A stretch of DNA of 64,000 bases from Nitrospiraceae bacterium (GCA_020632635.1 JACKFE010000001.1:496001-560000); one strand, 5' to 3'; counted from the stretch's first letter, positions 24,809 to 33,993 are shown. Notes: a model not told the origin generated them from the sequence alone. Made by a program: numbers and translations.

Positions 24809-26530
24809 ATGAGGGATCCTTCCCCAAGTGCTAACAACTCACCAAAACATTTCGTTCTCTTCTCGTCTACCCCAATCCTGTGTCTCGAAAATCTGGTTCC
24901 GCTAGGCGGAAGAAAATTGATCGGTCTCGTTGTGACCTGGGCTGTTCTGTGGAGCTCCCCATTCCTTCATGCCCAAGGAATAGCCGAACCCGCTTTTAGC
25001 CCAATGCCCCCTTCCCTTGTCATTGAACCACTCGGGCTATTTCAGAGTAGAGATTTTGATCTGGCAACAGGAAATTGCCAAGATTGCCGCACCGCTCCCG
25101 AAGCCTTGTGGTATTTCCAACAAGAAATTATCGCCATTCCAACAACTCTCCATGCCATTACCACAAACACCCCCCTGCCCTTCCTGATCTGGCTGGGATC
25201 ACCCGAAGTGCTCCCCCATGTTCGACTCACGAGTCAGGGCTCACATGTCGTTTTGCGTAATCACACAACCATCCCAGTAAGGCTCACGCCAAAGATCCCT
25301 TCCAATCGATCTTACTACAACGATTCAAGCACCAATTTTTTTCTTAATCAGCCGCTTCGTCTTCGTGGTTATTTCGAGCAGGACGATCACACACCCACCT
25401 TTGTCGTAAAAATGATCTGGCCGGAAAATTTCCGGCTCAATCTCAAAACCCCTCCTCCCGACACAACGAAGCCATCCCTCCCCTTGGCATCTCAGATTGA
25501 AGACCAAGCAGGCGGCGCAAGGGCGCCGTTTTCCGCCACCCTCTTGTGGGAACGGCACCCAGGAACGGCACGGAACTGGGCACACCAGGCAGTCGTGGGC
25601 TTAATGCTGAATGGCGCCCAGGGTGATGACGATGAAGCTCATGGAGGCCACTTCGGACTTGTAACAGGCAGGGTGGGCCCGGATGGTGAAATGGCCAACT
25701 GGATGATGAACAATTTTTATGACCTGGAGGTGGAAAGCGAAAAAGGTATCATCCCAAGTATGCTTCCCCTTGATCATTATTTAATGGATCTGAATAGCGG
25801 CCAATCCTATTATCGGCCAAGCTATCTTTTCATCGCCATTCTTCGACAGGACCGTCTCGCCAAGGACATTCAGGCCTCAGCACAGCACGTATTCGAAGAA
25901 TTGTATCGCCACGACTTTCTCTACCATCATGCTAAGGCAAACTGTACGGGATTGAGCATGGACATTCTGAGGCGCCTGGGCTGGGCTATCCCTCACAAAG
26001 GCCCAACCAGTTATCTGAAAGCCATGGGCGCATTTTATTACCTGGCCCTCACAGAACGCAGCCTCCTGGCTGGAGAAAAAATATATGACTACCTGACCCA
26101 AGAACAGACTCGGTTGTTTCCACGTATGGCATTTGAAACAGGGGCACAGGATCTTCTGCATATGGTACAGAAATCACAAGGGTATCCTGAACGAACCTTC
26201 ACGCCGTTTGAACGCCAACTACAGGAGGACATTGAAGCCCTGGTGTTCATCCGCATCCCGCAAATTCCTTCAAGCAGGGCGTATGGCACCTATCCCGTGT
26301 TAACCTTTCGTGACTACCAAAATCGCGTGCCGGACGATCGAAATGACTGGGAAACCGTTCCCGTCTCCCCTCGTCCCTTCCCCAAACAGTTTCAAAAGGC
26401 TTCGCCCCAGATCTCTGCACGCCCATTCTTCACTCCGACCACAATGTTGGTCACCACCCCGGCAAGTCTAATTGGGGCGCTAATGCTTTACCGCCTATTC
26501 CTAAAAAAACGCGCCAAAGGCATCCTATAA
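24809..26530 (+). CDS. Exported protein with a possible permuted papain-like (LRAT/DUF4105-like) domain
   Basis: 573 residues from ATG 24809. Residues ~37-57 look like a signal peptide (LIGLVVTWAVLWSSPFLHAQ). A TTG at 24917 with SD-like GGCGGAAG would place it at the very N-terminus and may be the true start. The middle contains GGHFGLVTGRVGPDG (His 281) and, about 100 residues later, KANCTGLSMDILRRLGW (Cys 379). A His before a nucleophile-like Cys, with that spacing, is the order in circularly permuted NlpC/P60 folds. A C-terminal hydrophobic segment (LVTTPASLIGALMLYRLF) with a basic end suggests a membrane anchor. No family can be assigned with certainty; peptidase or acyltransferase activity is only an inference. 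Confidence 0.7.
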   Translation: MRDPSPSANNSPKHFVLFSSTPILCLENLVPLGGRKLIGLVVTWAVLWSSPFLHAQGIAEPAFSPMPPSLVIEPLGLFQSRDFDLATGNCQDCRTAPEALWYFQQEIIAIPTTLHAITTNTPLPFLIWLGSPEVLPHVRLTSQGSHVVLRNHTTIPVRLTPKIPSNRSYYNDSSTNFFLNQPLRLRGYFEQDDHTPTFVVKMIWPENFRLNLKTPPPDTTKPSLPLASQIEDQAGGARAPFSATLLWERHPGTARNWAHQAVVGLMLNGAQGDDDEAHGGHFGLVTGRVGPDGEMANWMMNNFYDLEVESEKGIIPSMLPLDHYLMDLNSGQSYYRPSYLFIAILRQDRLAKDIQASAQHVFEELYRHDFLYHHAKANCTGLSMDILRRLGWAIPHKGPTSYLKAMGAFYYLALTERSLLAGEKIYDYLTQEQTRLFPRMAFETGAQDLLHMVQKSQGYPERTFTPFERQLQEDIEALVFIRIPQIPSSRAYGTYPVLTFRDYQNRVPDDRNDWETVPVSPRPFPKQFQKASPQISARPFFTPTTMLVTTPASLIGALMLYRLFLKKRAKGIL

Positions 26531-26619
26531 ATTAAATTCACCACGTTATACGAATGCGGGCTTCTAGTTGGGAAACTGAGGCGAAAACGGCGGGAAACAT
26601 GGCTTGGTCCAAATAAAAG

Positions 26620-26646
26620 ATCCTCTCCGCAAGCGGACGGGGTATT
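26620..26646. repeat. Short palindromic repeat, copy 1
   Basis: ATCCT, then TCCGCAAGCGGA (perfect 5-base stem, AA loop), then GGGGTATT. Shares the layout and most bases of its right half with copy 2 about 60 bases away; resembles REP-type elements. It could also serve as a weak terminator for the upstream plus-strand gene. Confidence 0.5.
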
Positions 26647-26680
26647 CAACGGATCAAATTTTTATAGGTCTCATAAGGTA

Positions 26681-26706
26681 ATCCTGTAGCAAGCTAACGG
26701 GGAATT
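26681..26706. repeat. Short palindromic repeat, copy 2
   Basis: ATCCTGTAGCAAGCTAACGG followed by GGAATT: TAGC/GCTA stem with AA loop. It carries a GTAG at the foot, a feature of REP sequences mobilised by RAYT (TnpA_REP) transposases. The right half AAGC..ACGGGG.ATT matches copy 1. Confidence 0.5.
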
Positions 26707-26910
26707 GGAATCCATTAATAGCCCCCCCAAAAATCGACCGGTCGCAATCTTCAATCGGCATTGGCCAGACTGAGTCAGCTGGAGACTCATTGCCCTTGGA
26801 GCAATGAATATGGCCTTCTATCCCATCAGGAAAGCGGCCCCAACGCTCGCTTTCAAAACTTTCACACTTTACATGGTTGGGGCTAAATCAAAAATTCAAG
26901 ACCAATCAAC

Positions 26911-26952
26911 TGAGAAGAGAGCGGAGCCAGACACGTGCTTTGCCTGGCTCCG
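26911..26952 (-). terminator. Rho-independent terminator of the multicopper oxidase gene
   Basis: A perfect 9-base stem (CGGAGCCAG at 26922-26930 and CTGGCTCCG at 26944-26952) with a 13-base loop starts 15 bases after the stop codon. On the minus strand it is followed by CTCTCTTCTC, a pyrimidine-rich rather than pure U tract. Confidence 0.7.
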
Positions 26953-26967
26953 ACTTGACTCACCAAT

Positions 26968-29900
26968 TTATTTCAGCGCCGTTGGCGGATTCCCAACCTT
27001 GAAGCTCCCCCACAATCCACCGGACCACATTTGCGCAGGACCATCTCGGTACAACCAATTTCCCTCAACCGCTTCTGCAATAGTGACGGTCATCGCTTTC
27101 CCGACCGACATCAATGCACTATGGGGCGACCCAAAGTAAGGGAGCATATCTTCATAATTGTGACCATACAACATGAAGGCATGCTGACGGCTCCGTCCAT
27201 GTGGCTGAAGCACACGAAAACGGACCTCTTCGCCCGGGAGAGCCGTATATTCAGAGGTCGGAATAGGCCGGAAGTCTTGAGTGAAAAAATCGCTTGGGAA
27301 GAACGCCTCATTTAAATTGGCATCCGGGTCTTGACCTAATCTGGCCTGGAAGGGAGCAGTATGATAATTAAAAGCCTTGTCTCCCAAATCATAGGAATCG
27401 TCACAGATTCTGCAATCCGGCATGGGCTTCGTAGACCCATCCGATTTCGTATAGTGCAGGTTCAGCCCATCTCGATACAGCAGAACATGTTCGCGGAAAG
27501 AACGAGAATGCCCAGCCTCACTTGGGTAACGAATAATCGCTGACACCCCTCCATTCGACACGGACTCCCCTGAATCCGGATCATAATAGGTCGCTCCCTT
27601 CGGCTCGACAATCAACGCCCCAACCAATCCATGAGAGGGGTGGTTGATCACATCGCCCCACGAGCTTAAATTGACAGGCCCCAACTCTTTGGGCTCATGC
27701 TTGCGGAGATGCCGTTTACCTTGTTCAGGCATCTCCGAAGACTCTTCAACGGTGACGACTCCCGCATACCAATAAAACGAGGTGCTTTGCCCCGGACCAA
27801 TTGGATCTTCACCGTTATACCCAATGGCCGCGCCGTCATAGCTGGACGTATTGTAGGACACGAGCTGGGGATGCAGGGTCACAAAACTCGATGCATGGAC
27901 GTCATCCGCATCAGAGCTTTCTTCCCCGGTTCCTTGATCAACATTCAAGTGAACAATTTTCGGCATGAGCGCATCACCGGGTTTATCGGATGGGTGTTGG
28001 CCTGCCGGCAATTGAGGCAACCGATTCGCAAGGTGAACTTTTATACAATCTCCCGCATTGACCCGAAGCACCAGAGGCTCAATCGGGTCCTTAACCGTTG
28101 GATCTTCAAGACGGGCTCGGTGTGCGACCTGCAATGCCTGTCGCAACGTCTCCAATTCTTGATTCAAGGCATGCGAAGAAGGGGGAAGAGTCTCTCCGGG
28201 ATCAATGCGTTTCACCAACACATACGCCAAAGCATCCGGATCAAAAATACCGGCGGTCCGGTCATACGGAAGATTCGAGCCCAGCCAATCCCGGACATTG
28301 ACAGCATCAACATACAAGATGACCTCGGTCGCCTTCCCAGCCTGGGCCATCTCTTGGAAACGTTCAGGAATGGGACAAGTCCCATCATACAAATCTTGCT
28401 CGGGTTCCAGATTGAGAGTACCGGAGGGATTTCCAGGAAGGGGAGCCAGTCGATCTCCGATTCGTCGATAGAGTGGATCTCCCGGCCTCAGGTCATGAGG
28501 CAACGTACCAGCAAGTTGTTCAGCGCTCAAATTGTCACTGTCAGGCGCATCTACTCCATTGTAGGCTCTGATCAAGCCCCACGCCCCATTCCACAGATCA
28601 TCAACGGGCCCAAAATCATAGAGGTAATCAACAAACTGTAGACCACGAGCCACATTGCCGAACCCGAGATTCATCTCGAAATGTTCAGAAATCCCAATCT
28701 CCTGGGCCGCCACCAAGGGAGAGTGCGAATTGGCCACCTCCCTCGGCCATTTCATTCCGTGAATATTTAACATGTGCTGAACTTCCTGGGCGCCTTGAAT
28801 AACCCGCAGCTGCGCAAGTTCTCCCTCGTAACCTTCGAAAATTTCCGTAAAGGGATCGCCATGCACGCGTGAATCGAAAGTAAACGCCATATCACCGGCA
28901 AGACCGTTCTTCTGGCGCTTCACACTGCCATCCGTATCCCGTTGGCCAATCCGCAAGGGAATAGCCTCATGCCGGTAATTAACCAGATAGGGATTATGAT
29001 GGTTTTTAGAAATCGCTTCAGGCAGCAGAGGCGGATCCACGGGTTGCCCATTGGCCTCCCAATACTGCTCCGCATGGGTTGTGAGATCTTGAACCACTGA
29101 AGGCTCCACCTGAGCCGCAGCCGCTTTTTCAATCAATTTTTTCATCCCCTGAGCTGGACCTCCCTGTCGCTGTTGGTTGGGATCGTACAACAACGCGAAA
29201 TCGGCCACTGCCAGGGCAAACTCCCGATGATCGGGATGCATCTGATGACCTTCGGCATTCACGAAATCATCCGCATTGACGATAAGAGCCTGAGTCCCAA
29301 CCCCGGTAACCAGTTCTTCGCCATTGGGTTTTTTCCATTCCGATCCAGACGGTTCGATCAATAAGGCGCTATAAAAACCATGTTGCTGAATCGAGGAGGG
29401 TCCAAAATGATCGTGCGTGAACACCGTGCGAATGGTGCGATCCTGACAAGCTTGTGGCGCTTGGGAAGGCCGGCCGCGCACTCCACCCTGTGCTTCGCAC
29501 AGCCGGTGATCCACCATGAGCGGATCGGCAAACCACCGTTGAATCGTGGTTTGAAATTGATCGGCGGCAGGCAGCGTCAGCTTCGTTGGATTGCCGGAGG
29601 TATCGAGTGCGACACCCCCTGGGTGGTGACTGGCCGTGATCCGTTCTCGAATGGCGCCTTGGGCAAAGGTTCCATCCTCATAGTTCCACCCATTGCCTGA
29701 TCCATCCGAGGACATCACATCGAATTTGACAAGGTGAATATGCTGCCCGATCGTATCGGTAGGGGTTGCCACTTGAAAATCATCCAATTCCAACTCATGG
29801 GCCGTCCGATTCGTATGTTGAAACAGAATACATTCTCCGGAATTGGCCCGGAAGAAAAAGGGCTTCGCCTGATCAGTGGACACCTTCGTGTTCCCGGAGG

Positions 29901-32244
29901 GATCCGTATACTGTCCCACCTCGGAATCCAGCACGTTGATCCGACCTTGTGGATCATGCCACCCATGTGTATTGACCACCAGATCAACATCAATGGCTGA
30001 CACTTCGTACGGACGGTACCGAAGATTCCCATGTTCATCTAGCTGACCAGCCAGTTTGGCGACGGACGCATCACAGGGATCGGAGAATGGGGCTCCTGGT
30101 TGCGGCGCTTGCCCATTCACATCAAAGACCGCCGAAGTTCCGTCCGGCTTCACACTGGGATGCCCGGCCGGATTGGCGTGAAAAGCCATGGCCGCCCGTT
30201 CCAATGCCGTCCCATCCTTCGGCAGCAGCCGAATCGTCGCGCTGGCTAACTCAACCGACATATCCCCGGTAGACAGCGCACGGTGCAGCACTTCTTTTCC
30301 GCGATCCGCTTCGGGAATTTGGGCAATGTCTTCGTGAGCCATATGGGAAACATGCCGTGTCCCGCCAAGAATGATATGACGGGGTAACCCGCCATCCCGA
30401 ACCATATCCATGGGAGGTTGTGGCGCTCGATGTCCGGCTTCCCCAGGAATAAAAAACGGAAATCCGGGATTTTGGTCAGGCCCGTATTGAGGGGCAGGAG
30501 GCATGGCTTGGTCGGGAAGAGGGATGACCGCTGGCACCGGAGTTCCACGGCTCGCATCCGTCATACCGGTAAGGGGGTCCGTCCCCGCTCCAAACTCTCC
30601 ATCCGGAAGCCGGCGAGATCCATCCTCCAGAACGTCGTGCACACGCCAAAGCTCCCACATCCCTTGGGCAAAATGCGGATACAAGTGACAATGAAAAATG
30701 GAGTCGCCAGGAGTTTTATTACGATTCCCGCTGCCCCCGTAATAGATGGGATACACAAACCCTTGCTGAGGGGCGATAGTCTGGGAGTCCAAATACGTGC
30801 CGGTCCCCCCTTCTTGCTGAGCCAGCCATTGATGGGCATGCAGATGGAACACATGCGTTTCCTTGGGACCGGCATGCAGATTGCGGAATTCCACACGATC
30901 ATTCAAATACGAATGGTGGACATTGGAGGGATCATCTTCATATTCCGCCAATAAGGCCGGGTCACCATTCGCCCAGGATTCGAGGAAAAATTCCTCATAG
31001 GCACATTCCACACAATTTTTTGCGGGCCCAATCCCCTTCCGGTTCGCCAGAAGAATGGTCCCCATCCCGCTCGCGCCATAATTAATCGCAAACCCATCCC
31101 GAACCCCCGATAGAGTATATGACTGCTCCAATTCGGCAAACTCGTCACGATAAAACGTTTTTAACTCGTCGTGGAACACCGCTGTAAACTCACGGTAGGC
31201 TGGGGCCTCTACATATTTCTGATCGACAATAATGGCATTGAGATCCCCATGCACCAGCTCATATTCCCTCGGGCCACGCGGCTGCAGCAGGTTTAAAATC
31301 GGCATCCCAGTGGCAGTCCGAGCTTCATAATTAAGCAATGCCGTTCCCGTTCGTTGAGCACGCACCGCTTCATACTCCTCCTTCGTGGTCTGACTTCGAT
31401 ACCATCGGCTCCCAGTCGGCTCAACGTGCAACGCCCCAAAGAGACCATGAACCAGACTGCCTCCATCCCCTTCACCCCCGGCCGGGGCCGAATTACTGAA
31501 AAAAAGATGCGTGGACGGCTTGGCCGTAGAGGCAATATCCCATTGATAGGTCATGGACTGTCCCGGAGGAATGCCCGCAATCCCCGTGGTCTGCGGATCA
31601 AAGGTATTACCGACCGGTGCCAACCCCGCAATCATCAGCGAAGCGCATCGTGTTCGAGGCCAATCGTTGCGACGATTCGCGGGATTGGGGGAAGGTCTCG
31701 TGGCAAGGTCGCTCCCACACCCATCCGTGAGCGCTTGCCCGGAAATGGGTGGTCCATGCGACTCTCCCACTTCCGATTCTCCGGGAAGGGAGGGCAACTC
31801 CTGTTCATTGAGATTGGCATACGGCGCCTCCCAGTGGGTCGAACTCAGGTCGGGCTGATCAGGAGACAACATATTATAGAAGTGCACAACCAGGTGATCT
31901 CCCGGATTGGCACGCAACACTAACGGCCTCGGCCGTTTGCCTTCTTTTAACTGCACCTGACCCGGCGTGGAATGTTCGTCCATAGGACGGCCATCTGATT
32001 TATTGACCACATCATGTTTCAGCGCATACATCATTCCGTAGGGATTCATGGAGCCGAACCGGTTATACATAATGGGCTGTTCCAACGCCACGACCTCCGC
32101 ATGAATAGTGCGAGGGGTGTCATGCATCGTGGTACAGCCTGTCGTCATGCCGACGATAAGGCCAAGCAAAATGAGCCATGCCCCACCCCATCCAGGCTGG
32201 AAAAATACCGAGAAGACCGATGAATGCCGTTTGCCATGTACCAT
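26968..32244 (-). CDS. Giant multicopper oxidase, lipoprotein-type signal
   Basis: 1758 residues from ATG 32244, about three times a normal multicopper oxidase. Start choice: SD AAGGAG seven bases upstream and a signal sequence right after; an extension to 32487 would overlap the upstream gene. The signal (LILLGLIVGMTTGC) has a possible lipobox with C37, suggesting an exported lipoprotein. Copper-type motifs: ETHVFHLHAHQW (~465), FHCHLYPHFAQGMWELW (~515, the His-Cys-His of types 1 and 3 copper), HIHLVKFDV (~835), FTHDHFGPSSIQQHG (~940), HMLNIHGMKWP (~1158), and a degenerate HAFMLYGHNYE (~1690). This indicates several cupredoxin repeats with one complete trinuclear site. Size and layout recall MofA/Mnx-type oxidases linked to Mn(II) oxidation; that is an inference, copper or other substrates are equally possible. 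Cotranscribed with the 212-residue gene. Confidence 0.88.
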   Translation of the reverse strand: MVHGKRHSSVFSVFFQPGWGGAWLILLGLIVGMTTGCTTMHDTPRTIHAEVVALEQPIMYNRFGSMNPYGMMYALKHDVVNKSDGRPMDEHSTPGQVQLKEGKRPRPLVLRANPGDHLVVHFYNMLSPDQPDLSSTHWEAPYANLNEQELPSLPGESEVGESHGPPISGQALTDGCGSDLATRPSPNPANRRNDWPRTRCASLMIAGLAPVGNTFDPQTTGIAGIPPGQSMTYQWDIASTAKPSTHLFFSNSAPAGGEGDGGSLVHGLFGALHVEPTGSRWYRSQTTKEEYEAVRAQRTGTALLNYEARTATGMPILNLLQPRGPREYELVHGDLNAIIVDQKYVEAPAYREFTAVFHDELKTFYRDEFAELEQSYTLSGVRDGFAINYGASGMGTILLANRKGIGPAKNCVECAYEEFFLESWANGDPALLAEYEDDPSNVHHSYLNDRVEFRNLHAGPKETHVFHLHAHQWLAQQEGGTGTYLDSQTIAPQQGFVYPIYYGGSGNRNKTPGDSIFHCHLYPHFAQGMWELWRVHDVLEDGSRRLPDGEFGAGTDPLTGMTDASRGTPVPAVIPLPDQAMPPAPQYGPDQNPGFPFFIPGEAGHRAPQPPMDMVRDGGLPRHIILGGTRHVSHMAHEDIAQIPEADRGKEVLHRALSTGDMSVELASATIRLLPKDGTALERAAMAFHANPAGHPSVKPDGTSAVFDVNGQAPQPGAPFSDPCDASVAKLAGQLDEHGNLRYRPYEVSAIDVDLVVNTHGWHDPQGRINVLDSEVGQYTDPSGNTKVSTDQAKPFFFRANSGECILFQHTNRTAHELELDDFQVATPTDTIGQHIHLVKFDVMSSDGSGNGWNYEDGTFAQGAIRERITASHHPGGVALDTSGNPTKLTLPAADQFQTTIQRWFADPLMVDHRLCEAQGGVRGRPSQAPQACQDRTIRTVFTHDHFGPSSIQQHGFYSALLIEPSGSEWKKPNGEELVTGVGTQALIVNADDFVNAEGHQMHPDHREFALAVADFALLYDPNQQRQGGPAQGMKKLIEKAAAAQVEPSVVQDLTTHAEQYWEANGQPVDPPLLPEAISKNHHNPYLVNYRHEAIPLRIGQRDTDGSVKRQKNGLAGDMAFTFDSRVHGDPFTEIFEGYEGELAQLRVIQGAQEVQHMLNIHGMKWPREVANSHSPLVAAQEIGISEHFEMNLGFGNVARGLQFVDYLYDFGPVDDLWNGAWGLIRAYNGVDAPDSDNLSAEQLAGTLPHDLRPGDPLYRRIGDRLAPLPGNPSGTLNLEPEQDLYDGTCPIPERFQEMAQAGKATEVILYVDAVNVRDWLGSNLPYDRTAGIFDPDALAYVLVKRIDPGETLPPSSHALNQELETLRQALQVAHRARLEDPTVKDPIEPLVLRVNAGDCIKVHLANRLPQLPAGQHPSDKPGDALMPKIVHLNVDQGTGEESSDADDVHASSFVTLHPQLVSYNTSSYDGAAIGYNGEDPIGPGQSTSFYWYAGVVTVEESSEMPEQGKRHLRKHEPKELGPVNLSSWGDVINHPSHGLVGALIVEPKGATYYDPDSGESVSNGGVSAIIRYPSEAGHSRSFREHVLLYRDGLNLHYTKSDGSTKPMPDCRICDDSYDLGDKAFNYHTAPFQARLGQDPDANLNEAFFPSDFFTQDFRPIPTSEYTALPGEEVRFRVLQPHGRSRQHAFMLYGHNYEDMLPYFGSPHSALMSVGKAMTVTIAEAVEGNWLYRDGPAQMWSGGLWGSFKVGNPPTALK

Positions 32245-32299
32245 ATCCTTGCTCCTTACCCCATGAGTTTCAAGAAAGAATGTGAACAGAATCGTTGCC

Positions 32300-32938
32300 C
32301 TAATCGATTTCGACACAATCGATGAGAAGCGCTGAAGGCCTAGCGGCCCCACCGGGACGGGGCAATCCAGTTGACGTAGATAGCCCATTGGAAACGACCC
32401 ACCGCAATGTCCCAGAAAAATTGGTATCCGGACGCCAGGAACACACCCGCCAATCGGAATACCACTGACTTGTTTTTTCCAAATCAAGTGATTGCGTTAA
32501 GAGTTGCCGATAGACCGGAGAGCCTTGAGTCCCATTCCCGTCATACGCCTCAAACACGGCGAAATCATTCCCCGGCGACCAATCAAACCGGGAAAACGCC
32601 CAATGAAACCACAAGGATTTCCCGGCATCGATCTTCACATTGGCACATTCCAGCATGGCGCCATCCGCCCCCACCGTCGTTCGCCCGTCAGAGTCGACCG
32701 ACAGAGAGAGGTAGGAAGTATCAGCAGGCTTTGGACCACGGGACGTTTTTTTTCTCGCCCCGTCGCCATCGATTTTACGGGGATCATCAAGCACCGCGAA
32801 AAATTCCCCCCGTACCGGGTGAAAGGTGTGGACTCCCCTATAGGCCTCAAACGACGTGACAATCTGACAAAGCCCATAGGTGGTAAAACCCTCAAATCCT
32901 CCTCGTTGAAAAAATCGATTATCTTGTGGCACCGCCAT
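32300..32938 (-). CDS. Unknown protein encoded directly upstream of the giant multicopper oxidase
   Basis: 212 residues. ATG 32938 has a strong SD (GGGAGG). No signal peptide, membrane segment or Cys motif. The N-terminal part contains GGFEGFTTYGL and HPVRGEFFAVLDD, and the centre LWFHWAFSRFDWSPGNDFAVFEAYDG: a beta-rich, aromatic pattern that resembles the jelly-roll domains found in 'choice-of-anchor' surface proteins. It ends LLIDCVEID. I do not recognise the family. A 55-base gap to the oxidase gene suggests a two-gene operon, so a partner role (structural or assembly) is the simplest guess. Confidence 0.8.
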   Translation of the reverse strand: MAVPQDNRFFQRGGFEGFTTYGLCQIVTSFEAYRGVHTFHPVRGEFFAVLDDPRKIDGDGARKKTSRGPKPADTSYLSLSVDSDGRTTVGADGAMLECANVKIDAGKSLWFHWAFSRFDWSPGNDFAVFEAYDGNGTQGSPVYRQLLTQSLDLEKTSQWYSDWRVCSWRPDTNFSGTLRWVVSNGLSTSTGLPRPGGAARPSALLIDCVEID

Positions 32939-32971
32939 ACACGACCTCCCTCAGGAAAAATGAGTACGCTA

Positions 32972-33000
32972 TCGATACTTTCGCCATCACGTTCTGACAA
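32972..33000 (-). promoter_or_regulatory. Candidate promoter of the multicopper oxidase operon
   Basis: On the minus strand TTGTCA (32995-33000), a 17-base spacer and TATCGA (32972-32977), about 30 bases before the ATG at 32938. An inverted repeat TGCCAT/ATGGCA (33029-33045, 5-base loop) lies ~30 bases upstream of the -35 and could be an activator or repressor site. Confidence 0.4.
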
Positions 33001-33144
33001 GCCTATGAGGGCATCTGTGCAACCAAAATGCCATAACAAATGGCACAGCGAAAAAAATCAGGATCGCTAATAATGACAAGGAATTTTTTCTACTGTGAAT
33101 AAACAGATAGGAACGAAGGAGAAAAACAGAAGAGGGAAGGGTTG

Positions 33145-33179
33145 TATCTCTTTAGATACCGAACGTATCAATAGAGATA
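33145..33179. repeat. 15-base inverted repeat with 5-base loop
   Basis: TATCTCTTTAGATAC and GTATCAATAGAGATA flank CGAAC; the arms pair except at two central positions. Not followed by a U tract, so an operator or a relic of an insertion end is more likely than a terminator. Confidence 0.5.
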
Positions 33180-33312
33180 AATGAAGAAAGAAACATGCGC
33201 GGGCTCAAAAAACAGCATCCAGACTTACCATCTGACACAATACCTGAGTGCATCAAGACATCTTCTCTCTTGGGAGGTAGAGGGCCTCTTTGAATATTTT
33301 TTAGGATCATAA

Positions 33313-33993
33313 CTAGTCAAGAAGATACTTTCTGAGGATTTTGAGTAACAGTTGATAGAGATTTTGGCCGCGGTTGTTCAAGCGAAACTAGCATTCTTTC
33401 AGGTGTCAGTAGAAGGTTTCTTTGCTAATTCCACGGAATCAAGTGAGCCAAGTCTTGGCATAGCTCCAAAACCCTTCAATGCCATTCACATGAGTCCGGC
33501 CTCCCACAAATTCATCCTGCCCATAATCCACGCGCAAATGCTTCCCATAGCCCACATCGACCAAGCCATTATCGCCTCGCCACCCATCCGGATAGATGAC
33601 GCTGTCCAAGGCCACTTTGCCACGAATAATCGCTTGCAGCGTGCGTTTGCGACAGTCTGGGACGAGTTCCGTGTAGCCTTCTCCCTTCCGTTGGAACAGA
33701 CCGCAGACAATTGTTTTGCCGTAAGCTCCCCGTCCTCGTTTTTCTTTAATGCGCCGAGTCCCAAAGCAGGCTTCATCCACTTCGATCGCACCGGCAAAGG
33801 GAGATTCCCTTTCCCAAAATTGGGCGATCCGTTCCCGAATCAATCGCAGATATCGGTTCCCTGGATTACGATTCAACCGGGTGAGGGATGCTATTGGTGA
33901 GGCTGTTAAATCGAGAGCCACGTATCAGACCCGTTGGCGAAATTGTTTGCTCGAAATTCTGGCACGATTTGCATAGCGGTTTCGCCTTGCCAT
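33313..33993 (-). pseudogene. Decayed IS1595-family (ISXO2-like) transposase with four internal stop codons
   Basis: The frame from ATG 33993 (MARRNRYANRARISSKQFRQ) to TAG 33313 is 226 codons and keeps one reading frame throughout, but carries TGA at 33925-33927 (codon 23), TGA at 33439-33441 (codon 185), TGA at 33406-33408 (codon 196) and TAG at 33388-33390 (codon 202). The DDE-type core is readable: LNRNPGNRYLRLIRERIA, GAIEVDEACFG (first Asp), SVIYPDGWRGDNGL, and HVNGIEGFWSYAK. After the second stop, FRGISKETFY and HLKEC continue the family C-terminus. There is no frameshift. Terminal inverted repeats could not be located. A fragment of 160 residues remains openly readable between stops 1 and 2. 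Confidence 0.85.

Larger units (their letters stand above)
26531..26967. other. Intergenic stretch between convergent genes
   Basis: About 440 bases without a convincing gene. It holds two related short palindromes (26620-26646 and 26681-26706) and, at its right end, the terminator of the multicopper oxidase gene. Short open frames here have no SD and atypical composition. Confidence 0.7.
32939..33312. other. Upstream region of the multicopper oxidase operon
   Basis: About 370 bases, AT-rich and without a gene. Contents: candidate promoter (32972-33000), inverted repeat 33029-33045, larger inverted repeat 33145-33179, then sequence reaching the decayed transposase. Confidence 0.7.

Noticed and set aside
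26804..27139. 111-codon plus-strand frame across the end of the multicopper oxidase
   Set aside because: Half of it is antisense to the oxidase and it crosses the terminator; no SD.
27697..28641. A 314-codon plus-strand open frame
   Set aside because: It lies entirely antisense to the multicopper oxidase, whose motifs prove the minus-strand frame; no SD and no recognisable product.
32245..32487. 81-residue N-terminal extension of the multicopper oxidase
   Set aside because: It would overlap the 212-residue gene by about 190 bases; the ATG at 32244 has a good SD and a signal sequence.
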